A DNA stretch of 64,000 nt from Thermomonospora echinospora (GCF_900108175.1 NZ_FNVO01000010.1:62001-126000); one strand, 5' to 3'. Shown: positions 27,760-36,691, counted from the first letter of the stretch. Numbers and translations: made by a program. The notes: generated from the sequence alone by a model not told the origin.

Positions 27760-28599
27760 TCAGCGCAGGTAGTCGTCGATGCCCTGGGCCAGGGAGTCGG
27801 CGATCCGCTGCCGGAACTGCGCGCTGGACAGCTTGGCGGCGTCGCCCGCGTTGCGCATGTTGCCGGTCTCTATGAAGACTTTCGGGACCTCCGACAGGTT
27901 CAGCCCGCCGAGGTCGTTGCGCCGGTCGATGCCCTGCTCGCCCAGGTAGTTGGAGTACGGGAGCCCGGTACCCTCGTGGTAGGCGTCCCGGATCGCCAGG
28001 GCCAGCCGGTGCGACCGGTTGACGTACTCAGCGTCGGTGACGCCCCGCACCAGCGCGGGCTCGATGACGTGGAAGCCGTGCCCGCTCGCGGAGGAGCCGT
28101 CGGCGTGCACCGACACCACGGCGGCGGCGTTGTTCTCGTTGCCGATGGCGGCGCGTTCGTCGATGCAGGGGCCGACGCCCTTGTCGTTGGGACGGGTGAG
28201 GACCACCTTGGCGCCCCGGTCCTCCAGCACCTTGCGCAGCCTGACCGACACGTCCCAGGTGAAGGCGTGCTCGGAGTAACCGGCGTTGGTGGCGGTGCCG
28301 GTGGTGTCGCACTCCTTCTTGGCATTGCCGATGTCCACCAGCTTGTTGATCGCCTGGGGGGCGCGGGCGTTGCCGCCGTTGTGCCCCGGGTCGATCACGA
28401 TGGTCTTGCCGCTCAGCGCGGACCCGCCCGGCTTGCGGACGTCCTGCGAGGGCTGCGGCGGGCCGGGCGCGGCCGTGGGCGGCGCCGCCGTCTGGGCGGC
28501 CTGCTGGGAGCCGTCCGCGCCGCCGTCCCCGCAGGCGGTGAGCGCTCCGATGCCGAGGGCCAGCACCACGGCCGCTGACCTGCATCGACGGATGCTCAA
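27760..28599 (-). CDS. N-acetylmuramoyl-L-alanine amidase (Amidase_3) lipoprotein
   Basis: A 279-residue cell-wall amidase that cuts the sugar-peptide bond in peptidoglycan. Lipobox LTAC with C23, a Pro/Ala spacer, then the zinc amidase: IVIDPGHNGG (His), a Glu in GYSEHAF, VVSVHADGSS (His) and the catalytic Glu in VFIETGNMRN. Start is TTG 28599 with GGGGAG upstream. A promoter-like pair lies at 28638-28665. Confidence 0.92.
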   Translation of the reverse strand: MSIRRCRSAAVVLALGIGALTACGDGGADGSQQAAQTAAPPTAAPGPPQPSQDVRKPGGSALSGKTIVIDPGHNGGNARAPQAINKLVDIGNAKKECDTTGTATNAGYSEHAFTWDVSVRLRKVLEDRGAKVVLTRPNDKGVGPCIDERAAIGNENNAAAVVSVHADGSSASGHGFHVIEPALVRGVTDAEYVNRSHRLALAIRDAYHEGTGLPYSNYLGEQGIDRRNDLGGLNLSEVPKVFIETGNMRNAGDAAKLSSAQFRQRIADSLAQGIDDYLR

Positions 28600-28637
28600 A
28601 GTGATCTCCCCGTGACAGTTTCGTGACCGACCCTGTC

Positions 28638-28665
28638 AGTCTGCACGCACTCCGGCATACGTCAA
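28638..28665 (-). promoter_or_regulatory. Putative promoter of the amidase gene
   Basis: On the minus strand TTGACG (28665-28660), 16 bases, CAGACT (28643-28638), close to the actinomycete housekeeping consensus TTGACA/TAGACT, about 40 bases before the TTG start. Confidence 0.5.
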
Positions 28666-28732
28666 ACGCGACCACCGGATCGGTATGAGCCGACGAGCCC
28701 CTGTGGCATATATCACGTGTGACCGATATTGC

Positions 28733-29653
28733 CTAACGCAGCACGTCCTCCCGCCCCAGCGCCGCGCCCCCCTGGCCCCGTGACCCGCCCCTCGGATCCG
28801 GCGACGCCTCTTCCCTGCCCAGCGGCCCGTCCTCCTGCCCGAACTGCTCGTCCCCCCAGCCGAACGGTGAGGTGTCCTGGCCGAGCTCCGCGTCCCTCGG
28901 GCTGAACGGTGGGCCCTCCTGCCCGGCCTGCTCGTCCCTCCGGCTGAACGGTGAGGTGTCCTGGCCGAGCCCCGCGTCCCGGGGACTGAACGGTGAGCCC
29001 TCGTGGCCGGCCTGCTCGGCCCTTCGATTGAACGGTGAGCCCTCCTGGCCGAGTACCGCCTCCCTCCGGCTGAGCGGTGAGGTGTCCTGGCTGACCTGCT
29101 CGTCTCTCCGGTTGAACGGTGAGTTGTCCTGGCTGAACGCTGCTTCCTTCCGGCCGAACGCCGCGTTCTCGCGGCCCAGCAGCGCGTCCTCTTGGCCGAG
29201 CGTTGCGTTCTCCCGGGCGAGCGGGGCGTCCGTCCGGTCGAGCGGTGTGTTCCCCTGTCTCAGGGGCGCATCCGTGCGGTTGAGCGGTGTGCTCTCCCGC
29301 CCCAGGGGTGCGTCCTCCCGGCCGGGCGGTGGGATCTCCCGGACGGACGGTGTGTCCTTGCGATCGAGTTCGCGGCCCGGAAGCGAGTCCTCCCGGCTCG
29401 GGGGCGCGTCCACCAGGGCCGGCGCCGCGTTCCTCCCGCCGAGCAGTGCGGCGAGGGCGTGGGCCTCGTCGGCGTCCAGGCCCAGCACCACCCGGGGCCG
29501 CCCCCACGGATGGTCGATCGAGTGCGTCACATAGCCGGTCACCGACTCCGGCGCCGGCCCGGCCAGCCCGCGCGAATGACGCCACTGCGACCAGGCACGT
29601 TCCAGCTCGCTCGCCGCGCGCTGGGCGCACGACACCAACTCGGGATCACGCAC
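28733..29653 (-). CDS. Protein with conserved N-terminal domain and about 26 seven-residue repeats
   Basis: A 306-residue protein of unknown function. Residues 1-75 look like a small folded domain (AQRAASELERAWSQWRH, then HPWGRPRVVLGLDADEAHALA). From about residue 100 it consists of heptads with consensus [R/Q]-[E/D]-x-[S/T/A]-P-[L/F]-[G/S/N], for example REDAPLG, RTDAPLA, QDTSPFS, QEGSPFN, with alternate units RRDEQAG/PRDAGLG in the last third. No signal peptide or membrane helix is seen. The start at GTG 29653 has GGGGG 7 bases upstream; GTG 29659 is possible. Heptads without hydrophobic a/d spacing argue against a coiled coil. Confidence 0.7.
   Translation of the reverse strand: MRDPELVSCAQRAASELERAWSQWRHSRGLAGPAPESVTGYVTHSIDHPWGRPRVVLGLDADEAHALAALLGGRNAAPALVDAPPSREDSLPGRELDRKDTPSVREIPPPGREDAPLGRESTPLNRTDAPLRQGNTPLDRTDAPLARENATLGQEDALLGRENAAFGRKEAAFSQDNSPFNRRDEQVSQDTSPLSRREAVLGQEGSPFNRRAEQAGHEGSPFSPRDAGLGQDTSPFSRRDEQAGQEGPPFSPRDAELGQDTSPFGWGDEQFGQEDGPLGREEASPDPRGGSRGQGGAALGREDVLR
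28790..29340 (-). repeat. 21-base minisatellite coding heptapeptide repeats
   Basis: About 26 consecutive diverged 21-base units with no indels across most of the array. In the last third units alternate, giving a 42-base higher-order period (QDTSPFS RRDEQAG / QEGPPFS PRDAELG). Because 21 is a multiple of 3, every reading frame shows the repeat. Confidence 0.85.
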
Positions 29654-29870
29654 GATCACACCCCCAGGTGAACATGGCTTCCCCTCGTCCATCGGGCGGC
29701 CGGGCAGAACCCGTACGCCGGCGGGGGAACGGTGGGCTCCATTAACCACTCACCAAGAGCCCCGGTCCTCCCTGTTGCGCGAGGCTTGACCCGCCTCTTA
29801 CCGGTGGCCCACCCGTACGGGGAGTCGATCACCCGGATTTCGACCAGCCGTCGTCCCGCAGGTCACCGGG

Positions 29871-30935
29871 TCACGGTGTGGGGGCGGGACCGGTGGTGGA
29901 GCGCACCACCAGGTGGGGCACCACGAGGTTCTGCCTGGGCTCGCGCAGCGGATCCTCGATCCGGGCGCACAACAGCTCGGCCGCGACCCGTCCCATGTCG
30001 CGGCGGGGCTGGTCGACGCTGGTCAGCGAGATGTGCCGGATGGCGGCCAGATGGGTGTTGTCATAGCCCACGATCGACACGTCGGCGGGCACCCGCAGCC
30101 CCAGCTCGTCGGCCGCCGACAGCGCGCCGGTGGCCACCAGGTCGTTCGGCGCGAAGATGGCGGTCGGCCGGTCGGGGCGGGTCAGCAGGCTGCGGGCGGC
30201 CCGGTAGCCGCCCTCCTCGGTGAAGTCGCCGGGCTCGACCACCACTTGGTCGGCCAGGCCGTGCTTGCGCATCGCGCTCTCGTACCCGGTCCGCCGGTAG
30301 CGCGCGGTGGTGGATCGCGCCCCCTCGATGTGCGCGATCCGCCGGTGTCCGAGCCGGACGAGATGGTCCACCGCCAGGCTGGCGCCGAGCTCGTCGTCGT
30401 CCACCACGATGTCGACCCCGGCCACGTCCCGCTCGCCCACGACCACGACGGGCACGCTGGCCGCTGCTTCCTTCAGCGAGTCCGGGACGACGCTGAGCAG
30501 CACCAGCCCGTCCACCCGCATCTCCAGGAACGCCTCGACGGCCTCGGCCTCGAACAGCGGGTCCCACCGGCCGCTGCCCACCAGCATCCGCAGCCCCTCG
30601 CCGTGCAGGCTCTCCTGCAGGCCGTCCAGGAATTCGGCGAAGAACGGGTTGTGCAGGTCGGCGACGATCGCGCCGATCAGCCTGGTGCGCCCCTCCACCA
30701 GGCTGCGGGCCACCGCGTTGGGCCGGTAGCCCAGCTCGCGCGCGGCCTTGAGCACCGCCTGCCGGCGCCGCTCGCTCACGTGCGGGGAGCCGCGCATCAC
30801 CAGCGACACCAGGGACTTGGACACACCGGCGCGCTCGGCGACGTTGCGGATGGTCGGCTTGGGCGTGGCGGGCCCCGGCGGGGACTCGCCGCCCCGCCCG
30901 GATCCGGCGGCGGGGACACCTTCACGAGCTGACAT
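29871..30935 (-). CDS. LacI-family transcriptional regulator
   Basis: A 354-residue LacI/GalR repressor. After a short Gly/Pro tail, the helix-turn-helix TIRNVAERAGVSKSLVSLVMRG and hinge GYRPNAVARSLVEGRTRLIG are followed by the periplasmic-binding-like sugar domain (VADLHNPFFAEFLDGLQ, IFAPNDLVATGAL, GYDNTHLA). ATG 30935 has AGGAG upstream. No sugar gene adjoins it, so the effector is unknown. Confidence 0.93.
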   Translation of the reverse strand: MSAREGVPAAGSGRGGESPPGPATPKPTIRNVAERAGVSKSLVSLVMRGSPHVSERRRQAVLKAARELGYRPNAVARSLVEGRTRLIGAIVADLHNPFFAEFLDGLQESLHGEGLRMLVGSGRWDPLFEAEAVEAFLEMRVDGLVLLSVVPDSLKEAAASVPVVVVGERDVAGVDIVVDDDELGASLAVDHLVRLGHRRIAHIEGARSTTARYRRTGYESAMRKHGLADQVVVEPGDFTEEGGYRAARSLLTRPDRPTAIFAPNDLVATGALSAADELGLRVPADVSIVGYDNTHLAAIRHISLTSVDQPRRDMGRVAAELLCARIEDPLREPRQNLVVPHLVVRSTTGPAPTP

Positions 30936-31432
30936 GGCGCTCCTGTCGGGGGCATTGCAGGACCTGCCGTCTGGACGCTCGGCACGTGATCGACGGGGAC
31001 CCGCCGCCGGACGCCTTCCTCGGAAACGGAGGAGATGACCCATGATGCCTTGCAAGCGCTCCAAGCGGTCGCAACAACGAGTAACGGTCAGTCGTCAATG
31101 GGGATTGGGGGCAGTGGTGTTCGGGATCACAGCAACCAAACCGGGATGTCGCTCGGAGGTGACACGCTCGCTCGGTGTCATCCGGTCCTCGGCTACGCTG
31201 CGCAGGTGACGGATCGGGCGGCGGCCTGCAAGGCGGCGCCACGGACGGCCGGTGGACCCGCGGACGAGCAGGTCGGCGGGCATGCGACCGCTCGGAAGCA
31301 ACGGGCAGGGGCCGCGCGGACGGGGTTTTCGGCCGATCCGGCGTGACAGATTGTGGATGGATCGGTGGGCGCGTAGGTGGACAGGTCAGTGGGCATGCGA
31401 CCGCTCGCGCGCGGCGGACTGCGGACGGGTCG
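30936..31432. other. Divergent intergenic region between lacI-type and tetR-type genes
   Basis: About 500 bases, no gene supported. It holds an operator-like AGCGCT element (31050-31064) and a diverged direct repeat: GGGCATGCGACCGCTCG occurs exactly at 31278-31294 and again at 31391-31407, inside a longer degenerate duplication leading up to the TetR gene. Confidence 0.5.
31050..31064. promoter_or_regulatory. Possible LacI-type operator
   Basis: TTGCAAGCGCTCCAA carries the AGCGCT core and TTG/CAA flanks common in LacI-family operators, about 115 bases before the LacI start codon. The match is imperfect; autoregulation is inference. Confidence 0.35.
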
Positions 31433-32134
31433 GTGAACGCGAAGGTGGACGGTGAGCGTACGGCCTCTCCCGCGCGCGGACGGCGGGGGCAGGGCAGACG
31501 CCGGCTCAGCGTCGACGAGCGGCGCGACGAGCTGATCGACGCCGCGCTCCGGCTGTTCAGCACCCGGCCGCCGGACGAGGTGTCCATCGACGACGTGGCG
31601 GTGGCGGCGGGCGCCTCCCGCGCGCTGGTGTACCACTACTTCGGCGGCAAGTACGAGCTGTACGTCGCGGCGCTGCGCAGCGCCGCCGGCCGGCTGTCGG
31701 TGCTGCTCGAACCGCCCACCGAGGGCAGGCCGCTGGAGCGCCTGCGGCTGTCGCTGTCCCGCTACTTCGACTTCGTGGAGAGCCACGCCTCCGGCTACAG
31801 CGCGTTGCTGCGCGGCGGGCCGGCCGATCGCTCCGGCGAGGTCGGGGAGATCATCAACGGCATCCGGAGCCTGCTGCTGGACCGGATCCTGCACGCCCTG
31901 GACATTCCCGAGCCCGGTCCCGTGCTCCGCATCACGCTGCGCTCTTGGATGGCGTGCGTGGAGACGGCGGCCATGGACTGGCTGGAGCGGCGCGACCTCG
32001 CCCGCGACGAACTGGAGCGGCTCCTGGTCGACCAGATCGTGGTGCTGCTGCACGCGGCGGGCCGCCACGACCCGCGGATCTCCGCCCTGTTCGACCGCCT
32101 CACCCAGGAGGAACTGGGCCAGGCCGAGGACTGA
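31433..32134 (+). CDS. TetR-family transcriptional regulator
   Basis: A 233-residue TetR protein: basic N-terminal arm, helix-turn-helix (RRDELIDAALRLFST, then VSIDDVAVAAGASRALVYHYFGGKYELYVA) and a C-terminal ligand domain (FDFVESHASGYSALLRGG, typical of a common actinobacterial subgroup). Start uncertain: GTG 31433 or 31445, neither with a strong ribosome site. Followed by a perfect hairpin terminator. Confidence 0.88.
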   Translation: MNAKVDGERTASPARGRRGQGRRRLSVDERRDELIDAALRLFSTRPPDEVSIDDVAVAAGASRALVYHYFGGKYELYVAALRSAAGRLSVLLEPPTEGRPLERLRLSLSRYFDFVESHASGYSALLRGGPADRSGEVGEIINGIRSLLLDRILHALDIPEPGPVLRITLRSWMACVETAAMDWLERRDLARDELERLLVDQIVVLLHAAGRHDPRISALFDRLTQEELGQAED

Positions 32135-32228
32135 GGCGGCCTCTTTCAGGCCCCGCCCTTTCCAGCCTCGCCCTCGCCCCGGTACGGCCCGGTCGATCGT
32201 TCACCGTCCCGGGATGTGCCGTGGCGGT

Positions 32229-32273
32229 CCCGTCCGCGCCCGTACCGGTTCTGGTACGGGCGCGGACGGGTTT
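32229..32273. terminator. Perfect 18-bp hairpin terminator between convergent genes
   Basis: Arms 32229-32246 and 32253-32270 are perfectly complementary over 18 bases (CCCGTCCGCGCCCGTACC and its complement) with loop GGTTCT, followed by TTT. It sits between the convergent TetR and bldC genes, so it can end both transcripts. The remaining part of the 32135-32478 gap holds no gene. Confidence 0.8.
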
Positions 32274-32478
32274 CGCCGACCACCCGGGTCGTGTACTCCG
32301 GGCCCCGCACCCGCGGTCCGGGACCTGGAGTCTTCGCCCAGGGGGCCGCTGACGGTTCCTCTTCCACATGGGACGAAGGTGTTCAGCGGCCTCCTAGCCG
32401 CCCCCCAAACACGGTGCCCGTGACGGCACCAGGCGCGTTCGGTCACACGCCGTGCCCCCGGCAGGGGGCTCGGGCGTG

Positions 32479-32682
32479 CTACTCCGAGCGCTGCTGCGGG
32501 ATTCCCGCCAGCAGCGCGCGCACCTCGGCCTCCCGGTAGCGCCGGTGGCCACCCAGGGTGCGGATGGAGGTCAACTTGCCTGCCTTCGCCCAGCGGGTGA
32601 CGGTCTTGGGGTCGACGCGGAACATCGTCGCCACCTCTGCCGGCGTCAACAGGGGCTCGGCCTCTGGCGTTCGTGCTGACAT
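32479..32682 (-). CDS. bldC: BldC, MerR-like developmental regulator
   Basis: A 67-residue protein that is almost wholly a MerR-type winged helix: LLTPAEVATMFRVDPKTVTRW, KAGKLTSIRTLGGHRRYREAEV. In Streptomyces BldC delays sporulation by binding direct repeats. ATG 32682 (MSARTPEAEPLL) has GGAGAGG upstream and gives the known length; the open frame upstream is not part of it. The neighbouring hypothetical and vdh genes repeat the Streptomyces order. Confidence 0.96.
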   Translation of the reverse strand: MSARTPEAEPLLTPAEVATMFRVDPKTVTRWAKAGKLTSIRTLGGHRRYREAEVRALLAGIPQQRSE

Positions 32683-32787
32683 GTTGTGCGGCCTCTCCTC
32701 CGTGGACCGTTCACGATCCTGCGATCTGTGTTGATCTCGCGCGGTCACCGATGTCCCCTATGGCCCGAAAGAGCCACTATGACATCA

Positions 32788-32802
32788 CAAGGTGTAACCT
32801 TG
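32788..32802. promoter_or_regulatory. Palindrome upstream of bldC
   Basis: CAAGGT-GTA-ACCTTG, perfect 6-base arms around 3 bases, 106 bases before the bldC start. Same geometry as the palindrome at 32861. Operator function is inference. Confidence 0.4.
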
Positions 32803-32860
32803 CCACCACAGAGCGCCACAATCAAGTCCCTGGCACCAACTGTGTGTTCGTGGTGACTGC

Positions 32861-32875
32861 ATCACGCTGCGTGAT
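32861..32875. promoter_or_regulatory. Second palindrome upstream of bldC
   Basis: ATCACG-CTG-CGTGAT, perfect 6-base arms around 3 bases, in the AT-richer part of the gap between the hypothetical gene and bldC. Could be a regulator site or a weak terminator for the gene ending at 32923. Confidence 0.35.
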
Positions 32876-32922
32876 TCTAGCGACACGTATGGTCGCATCG
32901 CCCGCGGATTTAGGAATTTTGG

Positions 32923-34035
32923 TCAGTTCGCGGATTCAAGGGCCCGCACGGACCGCCAGCGAGCCCCCAGCCGGCGGTGCATCGCCAGGGTCAGCTCGGG
33001 CTCGCCGCGCTCCATCGCGGCCAGCGCCACGGCCATCTCGCGCACCGACTCGTCGGCCCGCAGCCGCTCGTCGTCGACCAGGTGGACCAGTCCGCCGTAG
33101 TCCAGCTCCACCAGCGCGGACGGGTGGAACTCCGCCAGCCACCGGGCGACCGTGTCCAGGTGCCCGGGCTCCAGCGCCCCGCCGGGAAGGCCGTCCGCCA
33201 GCCGCCGCGCCCGCTCCAGCCGCCGCCGGGCCTCGGGCATGGCCGTGACATAGACGAGCGTACGCGTCGCTGCGGCCCTCGTCGGGCCGGGGGAGCCGCC
33301 GCCCTCGGCCGGCACGTCCCCGGAGCCCGCTATCCAGGTCCCGGCGGGCCCGCGCGGCCCCACGGGCCCCTGAGGCTTGCCGGAGGGGGCAGCACCCCCC
33401 GGCAGACCCGCCGCGCCGGTCTCCGGCCCGCTGAGCCCGCTGAGCCCGCCGGGCCACCCGCCTTCCGGGCCGTCACCCGATCCGTGACCATCGGTCACGC
33501 TGCGCTCATGGCGAACGTCGCCGCCGTGCCCGCCCGTCCCCCCGGCCAGCTCCGCATCGTCGTCGCCGAGGAGCAGGCGGCGTTCCGCCGGATCGAACGG
33601 CACGAACCACGACAGCGGCACGTGCCAGGTGCTGGACAGGATGTGCGGATGCAGGGTGCGCCCGCTCGCCTTCCACCGCTCGAACTCCGCCGACGCCTGC
33701 CGCGCCCGCTGCTCCGGCAGGAACGCGCCGGACAGGCCGGGCGGCAGACCGTCGCGGAACCGGGCGAACGCCAGCCAGGACCGCAGCCGGGTCTCCCAGG
33801 GACAGATGTAGAGCATCCCGCCGGCCCGCCGGACGTAGGCGTGCGAACTCTCCGCCTCCGGCGCGACCACCGCCGACGCCAGCCGCCGCACCGCCTCGCC
33901 GTGCTCGGCCACCAGCGCCTGCGCCCGCCCGGAGCGCCGGCCCGACTCGGCGTAGGCGGTCCACACCGACCTCAGCGGCTCCGGGAACGCGGTCACCGGC
34001 TCGTAGATGCGTAGATAGGCGGCGTAGGGCAACAC
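32923..34035 (-). CDS. Conserved actinobacterial hypothetical protein between bldC and vdh
   Basis: A 370-residue protein of unknown function found in the same place in Streptomyces. N-terminal half has MLYICPWETRLRSWLAFARF and SSTWHVPLSWFVPFDPAERRL; C-terminal half RTLVYVTAMPEARRRLERA and ALVELDYGGLVHLVDDERL. Between them lies a Gly/Pro-rich insert of about 90 residues. No membrane helix or known catalytic motif. The start at GTG 34035 has only a weak ribosome site. Confidence 0.85.
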   Translation of the reverse strand: MLPYAAYLRIYEPVTAFPEPLRSVWTAYAESGRRSGRAQALVAEHGEAVRRLASAVVAPEAESSHAYVRRAGGMLYICPWETRLRSWLAFARFRDGLPPGLSGAFLPEQRARQASAEFERWKASGRTLHPHILSSTWHVPLSWFVPFDPAERRLLLGDDDAELAGGTGGHGGDVRHERSVTDGHGSGDGPEGGWPGGLSGLSGPETGAAGLPGGAAPSGKPQGPVGPRGPAGTWIAGSGDVPAEGGGSPGPTRAAATRTLVYVTAMPEARRRLERARRLADGLPGGALEPGHLDTVARWLAEFHPSALVELDYGGLVHLVDDERLRADESVREMAVALAAMERGEPELTLAMHRRLGARWRSVRALESAN

Positions 34036-34210
34036 TTCCGCATCGTGACACGTCGGCCCCGCCGATACCCGTAACCCCGGCCCCGGCGCGTTCGCGGCGT
34101 TGGCGGATGGGATCGGTGTGAAAAAGTCGTTCGAGCGTCACCCCTGGGGCCCGGGCGCCGGAGGCCGCCGCCGTCCTAGTCTGATCCCGAGGCAGAAAGG
34201 AGTCACCACC

Positions 34211-35299
34211 GTGACCAATGTCTTCGGGTCGCCCCACAAGGGCAGCGGACCCTCCCACGAGCAGGTCGTCTTCTGTCAGGACGAGGCCAGCGGCCTGCGC
34301 GCGATCATCGCGATCTACTCCACGGCGCTCGGCCCCTCACTGGGCGGCACCCGCTTCTACCCGTACGGGTCGGAGGACGAGGCGCTCACCGACGTGCTCA
34401 ACCTGTCGCGGGCCATGGCTTACAAGAACGCCCTGGCCGGGCTGGACCTCGGTGGCGGCAAGGCGGTGATCATCGGCGACCCGGAGCTCGACAAGTCCGA
34501 GGCGCTGCTGCGCGCCTACGGCCGGTTCGTGCAGTCGCTGAACGGCCGCTACTACACCGCCTGCGACGTCGGCACCTACAGCGAGGACATGGACGTCATC
34601 GCCCGGGAAAGCACGTACGTGACCGGCCGCACGGTCGCCCACGGCGGGGCGGGCGACTCGTCCGTCCTGACCGCCTACGGCGTTTTCCAGGGCATGCGGG
34701 CCGCGGCCCAGGCGCTGTGGGGCAGCCCCACGCTGCGGGGGCGGCGCGTCGGCATCGAGGGCGTCGGCAAGGTGGGGCACCGGCTGGTGGAGCACCTGCG
34801 CGAGGACGGCGCCGAGGTGGTGATCTGCGACGTCAGCGAGGCCGCCGTGGACCGGGTGCGCCGCCTGCACCCCGAGGTCGAGGTCGTCGCCGACGGGGAC
34901 GCCCTGGTCAAGACGGACCTGGACGTCTACTCGCCGTGCGCGCTGGGCGGCTCGCTGAACGACGAGACGGTGCCCCTGCTGCGCGCCCGGATCGTGTGCG
35001 GCGGCGCCAACAACCAGCTCGCCCACCCGGGGGTGGAGAAGCGGCTGGCCGACCGGGGCATCCTGTACGCACCCGACTACGTGGTCAACGCCGGCGGCGT
35101 GATCCAGGTCGCCGACGAGATCGAGGGCTTCAGCTTCGAGCGCGCCAAGGCCAAGGCGACGCAGATCTTCGACACCACCGCGCGGATCTTCGCGCTGGCC
35201 GCCGAGGAGGGGGTGCCGCCCGCGGTGGCCGCCGACCGGCTGGCCGAGCGGCGGATGACCGCCGTCGGCCGACTGCGGGGCATCTTCCTGAACGGCTGA
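34211..35299 (+). CDS. vdh: Valine/leucine dehydrogenase
   Basis: A 362-residue Glu/Leu/Phe/Val dehydrogenase that deaminates branched-chain amino acids to 2-oxo acids with NAD. Substrate-binding [15 protein letters not shown], catalytic lysines in [19 protein letters not shown], and Rossmann motif [16 protein letters not shown] are clear. GTG 34211 follows AGAAAGGAG. Its products could feed the E1 alpha/beta complex at 62-64 kb and branched fatty-acid starters (inference). Gene order matches Streptomyces vdh. Confidence 0.93.
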   Translation: MTNVFGSPHKGSGPSHEQVVFCQDEASGLRAIIAIYSTALGPSLGGTRFYPYGSEDEALTDVLNLSRAMAYKNALAGLDLGGGKAVIIGDPELDKSEALLRAYGRFVQSLNGRYYTACDVGTYSEDMDVIARESTYVTGRTVAHGGAGDSSVLTAYGVFQGMRAAAQALWGSPTLRGRRVGIEGVGKVGHRLVEHLREDGAEVVICDVSEAAVDRVRRLHPEVEVVADGDALVKTDLDVYSPCALGGSLNDETVPLLRARIVCGGANNQLAHPGVEKRLADRGILYAPDYVVNAGGVIQVADEIEGFSFERAKAKATQIFDTTARIFALAAEEGVPPAVAADRLAERRMTAVGRLRGIFLNG

Positions 35300-35657
35300 C
35301 CGAACGGCCGGACGGCCGAACCCCCGCGACCGTCCACCGGGCCCGCGACGGCCGTCATGGGCGCTCACGGAGAGTGTTCATGGCGGCCGTCCCCGGCGGA
35401 CGCCGCGCCCGGCTCCTCCGCCTTCGCGGGGGCGGATGGGCCGGAATCGTCCCCCTTCAGACAGAGCGGGGACGTCAGTGGATACACTTGGAGTCTCCGC
35501 AGCGAGCGTGTCGCCACCGAACGGACCACGTACCGAGCCGGGCGCAAAACGGGTACGGTTGTATCCGAGCTGACGCACGACCGAGGTTGCGTCAGTGCGT
35601 GTGGCGTACGCGAGCGTAGATGGGACGTAAGGTCCTGACCATCGAGGGGGTCGAGCC
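35300..35657. other. Intergenic region upstream of the DUF3073 gene
   Basis: No gene seen. It contains a perfect inverted repeat CTGACGCA-N10-TGCGTCAG at 35570-35595, about 65 bases before the DUF3073 start, which could be an operator or leader hairpin. Confidence 0.45.
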
Positions 35658-35876
35658 ATGGGGCGCGGCCGAGCCAAGGCCAAGCAGGTAAAGGTTGCTC
35701 GTCGGCTGAAGTACAACAGCGGCGGCACGGATCTCGACCGCCTAAAGGAGGAGCTGGGAGTCCCTTCGTCGAACCACGACCCCTATGACGACTCCTACGA
35801 CGACCTCGTCGAAAAATACTCCGACTTCGCTGACGACGACGCCGACGACCGCGAGAGCGGTAAGCCGGGGCGCTGA
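35658..35876 (+). CDS. DUF3073 family protein
   Basis: A 72-residue protein with the family's invariant start MGRGRAKAKQVKVARRLKY and an acidic tail (DDDADDRES). Found once in nearly all actinobacteria, near purM/purF. The basic head and acidic tail suggest RNA or ribosome contact, but function is unknown. Followed by a clean terminator. Confidence 0.95.
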   Translation: MGRGRAKAKQVKVARRLKYNSGGTDLDRLKEELGVPSSNHDPYDDSYDDLVEKYSDFADDDADDRESGKPGR

Positions 35877-35897
35877 GTCGCCGTCCGCGTGACCTTC

Positions 35898-35935
35898 CGC
35901 CACTGCCCTGTCCCCACGGCAGGGCAGTGGCGTTT
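35898..35935 (+). terminator. Rho-independent-type terminator after the DUF3073 gene
   Basis: Perfect 13-bp stem (CGCCACTGCCCTG, 35898-35910, and complement 35920-35932), 9-base loop, then TTTG. Confidence 0.8.
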
Positions 35936-36007
35936 GTCACATCGGGCCGTTCCGCCGCGACGCCTGGGATCCCTTCGCCGGACCTGCGGCAGATCTGCGG
36001 CGGCACG

Positions 36008-36691
36008 TCAGGGTGACCGCAGGGCCTGGTGTATGCCGGGCTCCCTGGGGCCCAGGAAGCGCGGTGCGCGGCCGGTGGCGATGTCGGTCAGTGCCTTGAA
36101 GGAGGCCAGGCCCTCCCGGAGGTACCCGTACTGTGTCGTTGCCGCGTACTCCTTCATGGTGTCGTGCCCTACCCCGTCGGCGTCCACTCCCGCCGCCCGG
36201 CACAGCGCCACGGCGCGCGGCAGGTGGAACGCCTGCGTGACGACGATCGCCCGGTCCACGCCGAAGACACGCCTGGCCCGTACACAGGAGTCCCAGGTGT
36301 CGAACCCCGCGTAGTCGCGGACCACCTTGCCACCAGGGATGCCTTGGGAGGTCAGGTAGTTCCACATCACGGTGGGCTCGTCGTAGCTCTTACGGCTGTT
36401 GTCGCCCGTGACCAGGATCGCCCTGACCTTGCCCGCCCGGTACAGATGCGCCGCCACGTCCAGCCGGCCCGCCAGGAACGGGGACGGCCGGTCGCCCCAT
36501 GCCGCCGCGCCCAGCACCAGCGCCACCGGGGCCGGGGCCACCGTCTCCACGGACGCCCGATGCGGGGCCGAACTGGCGTAGACCCACCCGGTGGGCAGCA
36601 GCGCCCCGTAACCCAGCAGCGCCAGGGCCACCGCACCAGGAGCGACCAGCCTCCGCTCCTTCACCGTCCGCCACGCCCGCCGCAAGATCAC
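36008..36691 (-). CDS. SanA/ElyC/YdcF-like DUF218 envelope protein
   Basis: A 227-residue protein with an N-terminal membrane anchor (about 15-35) and a DUF218 domain: ALVLGAAAWGDRPSPFLAGRLDVA, ILVTGDNSRKSYDEPTVM, FDTWDSCVRARRVFGV and VTQAFHLPRAVALCRAAGVDADGVG. The family (SanA) affects the envelope barrier to vancomycin and detergents. Start is uncertain; GTG 36691 gives the family length, though AAGGG is only 2 bases away. The open frame upstream to 36895 overlaps the purM end and looks non-coding. Confidence 0.88.
   Translation of the reverse strand: MILRRAWRTVKERRLVAPGAVALALLGYGALLPTGWVYASSAPHRASVETVAPAPVALVLGAAAWGDRPSPFLAGRLDVAAHLYRAGKVRAILVTGDNSRKSYDEPTVMWNYLTSQGIPGGKVVRDYAGFDTWDSCVRARRVFGVDRAIVVTQAFHLPRAVALCRAAGVDADGVGHDTMKEYAATTQYGYLREGLASFKALTDIATGRAPRFLGPREPGIHQALRSP

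Noticed and set aside
28790-29340. CRISPR array from the short regular repeats
   Set aside because: There are no spacers of constant length and no cas genes; units are contiguous and coding.
28713-29630. Other reading frames of the 21-base repeat array
   Set aside because: All frames show heptads because 21 is a multiple of 3. Only the chosen frame also encodes a plausible folded N-terminal domain with a start and ribosome site.
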